Of a DNA stretch of 5,255 bases, positions 1 to 4,954 are shown piece after piece; position 1 is the first letter of the stretch; each line of letters opens with the position of its first letter. Below the pieces are notes generated by a model. That model had not been told where the DNA came from and ran no database searches. It was given only the letters and a program-made list of their open reading frames with translations. Origin of the DNA: an uncultured Collinsella sp. GTDB taxonomy: Bacteria > Actinomycetota > Coriobacteriia > Coriobacteriales > Coriobacteriaceae. Where the stretch lies: positions 1 to 5,255 of the forward strand of contig CAUAGV010000131.1 in the NCBI GenBank assembly GCA_958428675.1. The letters run 5' to 3'. Both the position numbers and the translations under genes were made by a program.

Positions 1-93
1 GGCATTCCGTATATGAAGATCGAGACCGACTACAGCAATGGCGACATGGGCCAGATTGAGACGCGCATCGCCGCCTTTATCGAAACCCTCTGA
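1..93 (+). CDS. 2-hydroxyacyl-CoA dehydratase / double-cubane cluster family protein, C-terminal end (partial)
   Basis: Only the last 30 codons are present, in frame 1 from the window edge to TGA at 91-93. The peptide contains the stretch IETDYSNGDMGQIETR followed by a short final helix. This resembles the C-terminus of 2-hydroxyacyl-CoA dehydratase D-component proteins (HgdB, BcrB, E. coli YjiM and double-cubane cluster proteins), where a conserved E-T/D-Y segment precedes G-Q-x-x-T-R and a closing helix. These are cytoplasmic iron-sulfur proteins that receive electrons from an ATP-hydrolysing activator and reduce difficult substrates. The next gene downstream encodes exactly such an activator, which strongly supports the call. 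Substrate and subtype (true dehydratase or double-cubane reductase) cannot be decided because the cluster-binding cysteines lie outside the window. The stop codon lies inside the left arm of the following inverted repeat. Confidence 0.75.
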   Translation, partial: GIPYMKIETDYSNGDMGQIETRIAAFIETL

Positions 94-197
94 CGTCTGA
101 GGCACCCGACCTTCCGGCTCCAACCCTCCTCGCGTACCTTGAGTACGCTTCGTCGGGCTTGTCGCTCGGAATCTCGGGCACCTCAGACGCCAGAGGG
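86..197. repeat. Large imperfect inverted repeat (about 112 nt) overlapping a stop codon
   Basis: The outer arms 86-109 and 174-197 are complementary apart from three mismatched positions (A93/C190, C103/A180, A104/C179). Inside them TTCCG (112-116) can pair with CGGAA (167-171), CAACCC (121-126) with GGGCTTG (155-161, one bulge), and at the tip GCGTAC (132-137) pairs perfectly with GTACGC (143-148) around the loop CTTGA. The whole unit can therefore fold into one long interrupted hairpin in RNA. No T-run follows the right arm, so it is not a textbook intrinsic terminator. It could be a terminator or processing site between the reductase and its activator, or one copy of a dispersed intergenic repeat. 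Only one copy is visible here. Confidence 0.7.
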
Positions 198-252
198 CCG
201 TTGTTGCAGCAGTGTCTGATCGTTTGATTATCTTGCTGATTAGGAGAGAGCC

Positions 253-1017
253 ATGATAGGGATCGGGATCGATATCGGGTCTACGGCGGCTAAGGCCGCT
301 GTGGTCGATGGAGAGGGTTCGGTGGCGTGGACGTGCGTGCAGCCAACCGGGTTCTCCTCGGTCGATGCGGCCGAGCGCCTCCGCGGTGAGCTCGCTGCGG
401 CCGGCTATGACGTGACAGGCGACGATGTTCGCGTGGTCGCGACTGGCTACGGCCGTGTTGCCGTGCCCTATGCGCACAAGGTCGTGACCGAGATCACCTG
501 CCACGGCACCGGTGCCGTGCGCCTGTTTGGCGATCACGGCACGGTGATTGACGTGGGCGGCCAGGATACCAAGGTCATTCAGCTTAAAAGTGGCCGCGTG
601 GCCAAGTTCGCCATGAACGACAAGTGCGCTGCCGGCACGGGGCGCTTTTTGGAGATCATGGCCGACCGCCTAGGCATTTCCCAGCAGCAGATGGCCGACC
701 TGGCGCGTTCCGGCGAACCCACCAAGATCAGCAGCATGTGCACGGTGTTTGCCGAAAGCGAGGTTATCAGCCTGATCGGTCGCGGTGAGCCGCGCGAGAA
801 CATTGCGCGTGGCGTGATCGAGAGTGTCGTGTCGCGCGTGGCCACTATGGCCGGGCAGGCGGCGGGCGCCCCGTACTATCTGACCGGCGGTTTGTGTGAG
901 AACACTTATGTCGTTGAGCGGCTGGCCGCGCTGTTGGGCTTGCCGGTAGAAACCGCGCCCTTGGCCCGCTTTGCCGGTGCCATCGGCGCGGCGATTCGCG
1001 CACAGGCGCTCGATTAA
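253..1017 (+). CDS. ATP-dependent activator of a 2-hydroxyacyl-CoA dehydratase-type reductase (BadF/BadG/HgdC family)
   Basis: This 254-residue protein is the usual length for activators of the HgdC/FldI/YjiL type. These are homodimeric ASKHA-fold ATPases with one [4Fe-4S] cluster at the dimer interface, which drive low-potential electrons into the partner iron-sulfur protein. The N-terminal phosphate-binding loop GIDIGSTAAKAA (about residues 5-16) and the second phosphate motif DVGGQDTK (100-107) are clear. The two cluster-binding cysteines are seen as C125 in NDKCAAGTGRF and C163 in SSMCTVFAESEV. The final nucleotide motif is YLTGGL (209-214), followed by GAIGAA near the C-terminus. The ATG at 253 is preceded by AGGAGA (242-247) with 5 nt spacing, and the protein begins directly at the first beta strand, so the start is secure. 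The upstream gene is its likely partner. selD follows after 70 nt on the same strand, so it may be co-transcribed with the selenium genes. The physiological substrate is unknown. Confidence 0.92.
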   Translation: MIGIGIDIGSTAAKAAVVDGEGSVAWTCVQPTGFSSVDAAERLRGELAAAGYDVTGDDVRVVATGYGRVAVPYAHKVVTEITCHGTGAVRLFGDHGTVIDVGGQDTKVIQLKSGRVAKFAMNDKCAAGTGRFLEIMADRLGISQQQMADLARSGEPTKISSMCTVFAESEVISLIGRGEPRENIARGVIESVVSRVATMAGQAAGAPYYLTGGLCENTYVVERLAALLGLPVETAPLARFAGAIGAAIRAQALD

Positions 1018-1038
1018 TGCATCGGCCGTGGGCCTGCA
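1018..1038 (+). other. Small hairpin in the activator-selD gap
   Basis: Immediately after the activator stop, TGCA (1018-1021) and GGCC (1024-1027) can pair with GGCC (1031-1034) and TGCA (1035-1038), with a GTG loop and a 2-nt bulge. Only two T residues follow, so termination would be weak. It may merely stabilise or punctuate the transcript. A TATACT at 1047-1052 looks like a -10 box but has no convincing -35 box, so no promoter is called here. Confidence 0.25.
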
Positions 1039-1087
1039 TTCATGCGTATACTGGGAGGAAATGATTGACCGATGAGAGGAGGTATCG

Positions 1088-2137
1088 ATGGCTGACGATC
1101 AGATTAAGCTCACGTCTATGACTGCCGCGAGCGGTTGAGCCGCTAAGTTGGCTCCTGGAGCCCTCGCCCAGGTCTTGGGCGACTTACCCAATGTGCATAA
1201 CGACAACCTGCTCGTGGGGTTTGATACCTCCGACGATGCGAGCGTCTTCCGTGTTGGCGAGAACCTGGGCCTCGTACAGTCCATCGACTTCTTCCCGCCG
1301 ATGGTCGACGACCCGTTCCTGTTTGGCCAGATCGCCGCGGCCAACTCGCTGTCGGACATCTACGCCATGGGCGGTCGGCCGAGCCATGCCATGAACCTCC
1401 TGTGCATCCCCAGTTGCCTGGGCGTTGAGGTTGCCGGGCAGATTCTGGCGGGCGGCGCCGACAAGTGCGTCGAGGCGGGTTGCTCCATCGCGGGCGGCCA
1501 CACCATCAACGACGACGAGCCCAAGTACGGCTTGTCCGTGAGCGGCTTTGTCGCGCTCGACCGCATGCTCGCCAACAGCGGCGCGCGCGTGGGCGATGTC
1601 TTGCTGCTGACCAAGGCGATCGGCTCGGGCATCATCACCACGGCCATTAAGGGCGAGCTCATCGAGCAGGACGAGGCTGGCCCGATGTTCGAGTCGATGC
1701 GTACCCTCAACGAGGCCCCGATTCGCCTGGCCGAGGGACTCGAGCTTCACGGCTGCACCGATGTCACGGGCTTTGGCCTGATCGGGCATGCGTGCGAGAT
1801 GGCCGAGGGCTCGGTCGTGCAGATTGAGCTGACGTCGGGCGCGGTGCCGCTCTTTGACCAGGTGCTCGACATGGCGCGTCTGGGCATTATCCCCGCCGGA
1901 ACCTACCGCAACCAGGACTTCTTTGGCCCGCGTGTGGCTGCCGACGAAGACCTGGAGCCGGGTATGTTGGATGCGCTGTACGATCCACAGACATCGGGTG
2001 GCTTGCTCATCGCGGCGCCCGCGGCGGATGTGGATGAGCTTGCGCGTCGTTTACATGCCGAGGGGCGCGTTGCCGCCACAATCGGTCGCGTGTGCGAGGC
2101 GGTGCCGGGCGGTCCTGCCGTTCGCGTTGTGCATTAA
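1088..2137 (+). CDS. selD: Selenide, water dikinase (selenophosphate synthetase), selenocysteine-containing
   Basis: SelD makes selenophosphate from selenide and ATP in the cytoplasm; this is the selenium donor for selenocysteine, selenouridine and some selenium cofactors. Read with the in-frame TGA (1136-1138) as Sec, the gene encodes 349 residues, the normal family length. The N-terminus reads SMTAASG-U-AAKLAPG, placing Sec at 17 and Lys at 20, the same numbers as catalytic Cys17 and Lys20 of E. coli SelD. Other family motifs follow: FDTSDDA (45-51), SIDFFPPMVDDP (65-76), AAANSLSDIYAMGG (83-96), IAGGHTI (134-140), TDVTGFGLIGH (224-234) and DPQTSGGLL (299-307). The start at 1088 is supported by AGGAGG (1077-1082), 5 nt upstream. 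Calling the gene from the TTG at 1148 would remove the catalytic centre and has no ribosome site. A candidate SECIS hairpin follows the TGA. yedF lies 59 nt downstream. A point error TGC to TGA is the main alternative, made unlikely by the hairpin and by Sec being common at this site in SelD. Confidence 0.95.
1136..1138 (+). other. selD: Selenocysteine (UGA) codon 17 of selD
   Basis: The TGA is in frame with the ATG at 1088. It is flanked on both sides by sequence encoding conserved SelD residues (TSMTAASG before it, AAKLAPGAL after it). It falls at the position held by catalytic Cys or Sec throughout the family. Decoding needs SelB, tRNA-Sec and SelA, which must be encoded elsewhere in the genome. 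Confidence 0.92.
1164..1182 (+). promoter_or_regulatory. Candidate bacterial SECIS hairpin in selD mRNA
   Basis: TCGCCCA (1164-1170) pairs perfectly over 7 bp with TGGGCGA (1176-1182) around the 5-nt loop GGTCT (1171-1175). The loop begins with GG, and the apical GGUCU matches the loop of the classical E. coli fdhF SECIS as I recall it. The loop starts 32 nt after the TGA, within the usual distance for bacterial SECIS elements, which lie inside the coding region and bind SelB. A second short hairpin, GGCTC (1150-1154) with GAGCC (1158-1162) around CTG, lies between the TGA and this stem and could stack beneath it or compete. It lacks a G at the start of its loop, so I prefer the 1164-1182 hairpin. 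Confidence 0.72.
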
Positions 2138-2153
2138 GGAAAACCGTTTATGC

Positions 2154-2177
2154 GACCGTCCGTTGTTCTGGACGGTC
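2154..2177 (+). other. Perfect 8-bp hairpin between selD and yedF (possible attenuator)
   Basis: GACCGTCC (2154-2161) pairs perfectly with GGACGGTC (2170-2177) around the 8-nt loop GTTGTTCT. It is followed by CCTTTCG with only three T residues, too few for a strong intrinsic terminator. It lies in the 59-nt gap between the selD stop and the yedF start. Partial termination, mRNA processing or protection of the selD 3' end are all possible; the sequence alone does not choose between them. Confidence 0.5.
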
Positions 2178-2189
2178 CCTTTCGAAAGG
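2178..2189. promoter_or_regulatory. 12-nt perfect palindrome containing the yedF ribosome-binding site
   Basis: CCTTTCGAAAGG is its own reverse complement. Its right half continues into AAGGA (2186-2190), which sits 6 nt before the yedF ATG and is the obvious Shine-Dalgarno sequence. It directly abuts the hairpin at 2154-2177. As DNA it could be an operator; as RNA a hairpin would need to open bases in the centre, so occlusion of the ribosome site would be modest. It may also be chance. Confidence 0.35.
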
Positions 2190-2196
2190 AAAAACT

Positions 2197-2823
2197 ATGT
2201 CTACCAAAATTGAAGTCAATGCCATGGGCGATGCCTGCCCGCTGCCCGTCGTCAAGACGCTCAAAGCTCTGAAGCAGCTTGATGGCGAGGGTGCTGTGGT
2301 GATCTCGGTCGACAACGAGACCGCCGTCAAGAACATCTCCAAGATGGCGCAGGAGAAAGGCTGCACGGCCTCGGTCGAGAAGGTTTCTGACGCCGAGTGG
2401 CACGTGACCGTGGCGACCTCTGTCGCCGTTGCCGTGGCCGATCCCGAGCAGGATGGCGCTGCCTTCTGTGATGCCAGCGCCGGCAAGGGCAAGCTCGTCA
2501 TTTCCGTCTACACCGACTGCATGGGCCGCGGCGACGACGAGCTGGGCCACAAGCTCATGAAGGCGTTTATCTTTGCCGTGACGCAGCAGGAGGAGCTGCC
2601 CTCGACCATGCTGTTCTACAACGGCGGCGCCAAGCTCACCGTCGAGGGCTCGCCGGTGCTCGATGACCTGAAGGGCCTGGCGGAGCAGGGTGTCGAGATT
2701 CTCACCTGCGGTACCTGCCTCGATCACTTTGGCATTAAGGACCAGCTCGCGGTGGGCGAGGTCACGAACATGTACGTGATCGTGGAGAAGATGGAACAGG
2801 CCGTGCGCGTCGTGCGCCCGTAG
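2197..2823 (+). CDS. yedF: Selenium metabolism protein YedF (TusA-like plus DsrE-like two-domain protein)
   Basis: The 208-residue protein has two parts. Residues about 3-75 form a TusA/SirA-like domain with the CPxP motif as ACPLPVVKT (C14 is the expected per(sel)enosulfide-carrying cysteine). Residues about 97-205 form a DsrE-like domain with MGRGDDELGHKLMKAF (109-124) and CGTCLDHFGI (171-180), whose C171/C174 pair is typical of the selenium-associated YedF family. The family co-occurs with SelD and is thought to take part in selenium or sulfur transfer; the exact reaction is not established. The ATG at 2197, preceded by AAGGA with 6 nt spacing, starts just before the first strand of the TusA fold. 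The frame is open further upstream, but that part overlaps selD and lacks family sequence. Its neighbours selD, DUF3343 and a class V aminotransferase are the standard partners. Cytoplasmic: no signal or membrane segment. Confidence 0.93.
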   Translation: MSTKIEVNAMGDACPLPVVKTLKALKQLDGEGAVVISVDNETAVKNISKMAQEKGCTASVEKVSDAEWHVTVATSVAVAVADPEQDGAAFCDASAGKGKLVISVYTDCMGRGDDELGHKLMKAFIFAVTQQEELPSTMLFYNGGAKLTVEGSPVLDDLKGLAEQGVEILTCGTCLDHFGIKDQLAVGEVTNMYVIVEKMEQAVRVVRP

Positions 2824-2842
2824 CGTATTGGTTGGAGTTGCC

Positions 2843-3094
2843 ATGAGGGAGAAGCGCCCGGCGCTTGTCATCACGTTTCCCACCACGGCGGCCGCCATGG
2901 GGTGCGAGTCCCTATGCATCGAGCGCGGCCTTCCCGGGCGCACGATTCCCGTGCCCGGGGAGGTCGCTGCCGGATGCGGTCTGGCGTGGAAAGCCCTGCC
3001 TGCCGATGAGGGGCTGCTGCGCGGCGAACTCGCCGCGGCGGGCATTCCCGCCGAGGGCTATACCGTGATCGATATGTGGGAGGTCGTGCGATGA
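2843..3094 (+). CDS. DUF3343 domain protein (putative Se/S carrier-like protein)
   Basis: This 83-residue protein matches what I know of the DUF3343 family. A first strand ends in ALVITFPTTAAAM (7-19), then comes a helix, then the diagnostic stretch PGRTIPVPGEVAAGCGLAWK (31-50) with an invariant-looking Cys45. Members are small, cytoplasmic, and repeatedly found beside yedF, selD and class V aminotransferases. A role as a sulfur or selenium acceptor or carrier is inferred from this context and the conserved cysteine, not proven. The ATG at 2843 has GGAG (2834-2837) 5 nt upstream and is preferred over the in-frame TTG at 2828. Its stop TGA (3092-3094) overlaps the next gene's ATG in an ATGA arrangement, implying translational coupling. 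Confidence 0.85.
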   Translation: MREKRPALVITFPTTAAAMGCESLCIERGLPGRTIPVPGEVAAGCGLAWKALPADEGLLRGELAAAGIPAEGYTVIDMWEVVR

Positions 3095-4215
3095 TCTACT
3101 TGGATAACGCGGCGACGACCATGCACAAGCCACAGACGGTGATTGATGCCGTGACGCAGGCGATGTGCTCGCTCGGCAATGCCGGGCGCGGTGCCACGTC
3201 GGGTGCCCTCGATGCCGCTCGTACAATTCACGGCTGCCGTGCCAAGCTCGCGCGCCTCTTGGGTTGCCCGAGGGCGGACCATGTGTGCTTTACGCCCAAC
3301 TCGACGGCGGCGCTCAACACGGCCATTAACGGCGTGGCGCGCCCCGGCGACCGCGTGGTTACGACGGTGCTCGAGCACAACTCCGTGCTGCGCCCGCTTT
3401 CGGAGCTGGCCAGAAGCGGCGTGATTACGCTGACGCTCGTGCCGCCGGATGCGGACGGGCGGATGGACGCGCGGGAGATCGAGCGCGCGCTGACCGCGCG
3501 GACGCGGCTGGTTGCGATGACGCACACCTCCAACGTGCTGGGGCTGGAGCAGGACGTTGCGGCGGTCGGCGCGGTGTGCCGTCGGCGGGGCGTTCTCTTT
3601 CTGGTGGACGCGGCGCAGACGGCGGGTCATCTGCCGCTGGAACCGAAAAAATGGGGCTGCACCATGCTGGCCATGCCGGGGCACAAGGGGCTGCTCGGTC
3701 CGCACGGCACGGGTGCGCTCTGGGTCGCGGACGGGGTGACGCTCGCGCCGCTTCGGCAGGGCGGAACGGGTTCGGCCTCCGAAAGCATGTTTCAACCCAG
3801 AATAATGCCCGACAGTCTGGAGAGCGGGACGCTCAATCTGCCGGGCATTGCGGGGCTATATGCGGGGATGCGGTTTGCGCTGGCGCATCAGCAGGAGGCG
3901 CGTGAAACGACGGCCGCCCTGTGCGGCATGATGCGCGACGCGCTGCGGGAGATGGCCGGGGTTCGGGTGTACACGCGGGCGGATGCGTCGCTGCTCAGCT
4001 TCAACGTGGCGGGAATCGCCTCGCAGGTCGTCGCCTCGGCGCTGGATGAGCAGGGCATCGCGGTGCGCGGCGGGCTGCATTGCGCGCCGGGGGTGCACCG
4101 GTTTTTGGGCACGCTGAACATCGGCGCGGTGCGCGTCAGCCCGGGGCTGATGAACACCGCGGCAGAGGCGGGGAAGCTGATTGACGCGGTTTGGAAAATC
4201 GCGAAAGTGCGTTAG
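3091..4215 (+). CDS. Class V aminotransferase, cysteine desulfurase-like (selenium-cluster type)
   Basis: The 374-residue PLP enzyme would release sulfur (or selenium) from cysteine (or selenocysteine) as an enzyme-bound per(sel)enosulfide. Visible signatures are YLDNAATT (3-10), the stacking His96 in LEHNSVLRPL, THTSNVLG (144-151) with Asn148, VDAAQTAGH (172-180) with Asp173, MPGHKGLLGPHGTG (195-208) with PLP Lys199, and the catalytic loop RGGLHCAPGVHRFLGT (326-341) with Cys331. This architecture is SufS/CsdA-like, and the sequence fits the subfamily found beside YedF and DUF3343 in selenium loci (E. faecalis EF2568 type). The ATG at 3091 is chosen because GGGAGG (3078-3083) lies 7 nt upstream and the protein then starts MIYLDNAATT as in relatives. 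An in-frame GTG at 3076 would only add residues overlapping DUF3343. Arg codons are 0 of 9 CGG before residue 124 and 12 of 20 CGG from there on, with parallel moves to CTG and GGG. The gene may thus be a fusion of two lineages although the protein is intact. Confidence 0.92.
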   Translation: MIYLDNAATTMHKPQTVIDAVTQAMCSLGNAGRGATSGALDAARTIHGCRAKLARLLGCPRADHVCFTPNSTAALNTAINGVARPGDRVVTTVLEHNSVLRPLSELARSGVITLTLVPPDADGRMDAREIERALTARTRLVAMTHTSNVLGLEQDVAAVGAVCRRRGVLFLVDAAQTAGHLPLEPKKWGCTMLAMPGHKGLLGPHGTGALWVADGVTLAPLRQGGTGSASESMFQPRIMPDSLESGTLNLPGIAGLYAGMRFALAHQQEARETTAALCGMMRDALREMAGVRVYTRADASLLSFNVAGIASQVVASALDEQGIAVRGGLHCAPGVHRFLGTLNIGAVRVSPGLMNTAAEAGKLIDAVWKIAKVR

Positions 4216-4697
4216 TTCTCGGCGTTTTCCATGGCGGAGAAGAGGGCGACGATGGCATCCACCTCGTCGCGAAGCTCGGTCATCGAGCCGGTGAGGACAT
4301 TGCCGGCCTGCAGGCGCTGCTCGGCGGTATCCAGCGTAGCGATGCAGGCGGTGAGCATGGAGCCATCGACGATGACGGTTCCCGCGCCGTAGATGTTGGC
4401 GGCCAGCGTATTGAGGCATTGCAGCGCGTAAATGTGGCTGCGGACGTTGGAAAGCAGGGTCATGGTGTTGGTGCCGCTGGACTGCGTGAGGCGGTAGACG
4501 GCGGTTTGCGCCTCGTTGGCCTCGTTGGTGGCGCGCGCCATCAGCGCGTCGCTGGTTGAGCGGCTGACGCCGGAAGCATGCAGATAGGAAACCGTTACGC
4601 CGATGAGCGCAATCGCCAGAACGAAGACGACGACGCTCAGGATGCGGACGGTTTTCTGCGCCTTGCGGCGGCCTGCGCCGGTTTGAAACGAATACAT
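4212..4697 (-). CDS. Hypothetical single-pass membrane protein
   Basis: I do not recognise the family. The 161-residue product has a short basic N-terminus (RRKAQK, residues 10-15) followed by one strong hydrophobic segment (about residues 18-39), then a mostly polar, helix-prone region to the C-terminus. This is consistent with a type II anchor or uncleaved signal, with residues 40-161 outside the membrane. The soluble part, rich in Ala, Thr, Asn, Gln and Leu, could form a helical bundle like those of chemoreceptor or sensor extracellular domains, but there is no signalling domain. The start at 4697 is set by AAGGAGG (complement of 4704-4710) with 6 nt spacing; a TTG at 4703 is in frame but sits on the ribosome site. 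Its stop overlaps the stop of the convergent desulfurase gene. A promoter is visible upstream. Confidence 0.72.
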   Translation of the reverse strand: MYSFQTGAGRRKAQKTVRILSVVVFVLAIALIGVTVSYLHASGVSRSTSDALMARATNEANEAQTAVYRLTQSSGTNTMTLLSNVRSHIYALQCLNTLAANIYGAGTVIVDGSMLTACIATLDTAEQRLQAGNVLTGSMTELRDEVDAIVALFSAMENAEN

Positions 4698-4744
4698 AAA
4701 CAACCTCCTTGTTCAAAGAGAAAAGAGCTTTGTCACGCAAAACC

Positions 4745-4773
4745 ATTATAGCACATCATTCGAATGGGGTAAA
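4745..4773 (-). promoter_or_regulatory. Sigma-70/A-type promoter for the minus-strand membrane protein
   Basis: Read on the minus strand, TTTACC (complement of 4768-4773) serves as a -35 box and a perfect TATAAT (complement of 4745-4750) as the -10 box, separated by 17 nt. The predicted transcription start near 4738 leaves an untranslated leader of about 40 nt with the AAGGAGG ribosome site. The -10 match and spacing are good; the -35 matches the consensus at 4 of 6 positions. Confidence 0.6.
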
Positions 4774-4801
4774 GGGGCGAAAAAAACGTCGATTTTGAGC
4801 A

Positions 4802-4852
4802 AAAAGTGGAGCATGAAGATTTGAAACTGTCGAAATGTGTATAAAAGTGGAG
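4802..4852 (+). repeat. Short direct repeat in the divergent promoter region
   Basis: AAAAGTGGAG occurs at 4802-4811 and again at 4843-4852, start to start 41 bp apart (about four helical turns). It lies between the two divergent promoters. Such spacing is compatible with a regulator binding the same face of the helix, but two 10-mers in an A-rich region can also arise by chance. No regulator gene is in the window. Confidence 0.3.
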
Positions 4853-4878
4853 AATCACGCCCAAATCCGGGCGGGGAC

Positions 4879-4908
4879 TTGAACAGAAGCGGGCTTGTAG
4901 CGTATAAT
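4879..4908 (+). promoter_or_regulatory. Sigma-70/A-type promoter for cmk
   Basis: TTGAAC (4879-4884) is the -35 box and a perfect TATAAT (4903-4908) the -10 box, with 18 nt between them. Transcription would begin near 4914-4916, giving a leader of about 40 nt before the cmk ATG. The leader contains a small hairpin, GGCTG (4920-4924) with CAGCC (4931-4935), ending 4 nt before the GGGAGG ribosome site (4940-4945). Confidence 0.75.
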
Positions 4909-4954
4909 AGAAAAAAGACGGCTGAACAAGCAGCCATACGGGAGGAAAAGAGAT

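Noticed and set aside
1047..1052. TATACT as a -10 box for a selD-specific promoter
   Set aside because: No acceptable -35 sequence 16-18 nt upstream and no exact TGn extended -10.
1061..1075. Four-codon mini-ORF (ATG to TGA) just before selD, as a possible leader peptide
   Set aside because: GGGAGGA sits only 1-2 nt from its ATG, too close for good initiation, and nothing in its codons suggests attenuation. It is probably chance.
1184..1789. 201-codon minus-strand frame opposite selD
   Set aside because: Shadow of the selD coding frame; no ribosome site and no family resemblance.
1148..2137. selD starting at the TTG at 1148
   Set aside because: There is no Shine-Dalgarno sequence before it and it would omit the catalytic Sec17 and Lys20 segment; the start at 1088 with UGA read-through explains everything.
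2134..3045. 303-codon open frame on the minus strand antisense to yedF and DUF3343
   Set aside because: It lies wholly opposite genes with clear family motifs, its translation is rich in Arg, His and Ala with no recognisable domain, and long antisense frames are expected in GC-rich DNA.
3058..4746. Long minus-strand open frames (245 and 296 codons) opposite the desulfurase and overlapping the membrane-protein gene
   Set aside because: Their translations are Arg/His/Pro-rich and without domains. They contradict better supported frames with ribosome sites and conserved motifs.
4821..4845. TTGAAA and TATAAA as an additional + strand promoter
   Set aside because: The spacer is only 13 nt, too short for sigma-70/A. 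The promoter at 4879-4908 is far better.
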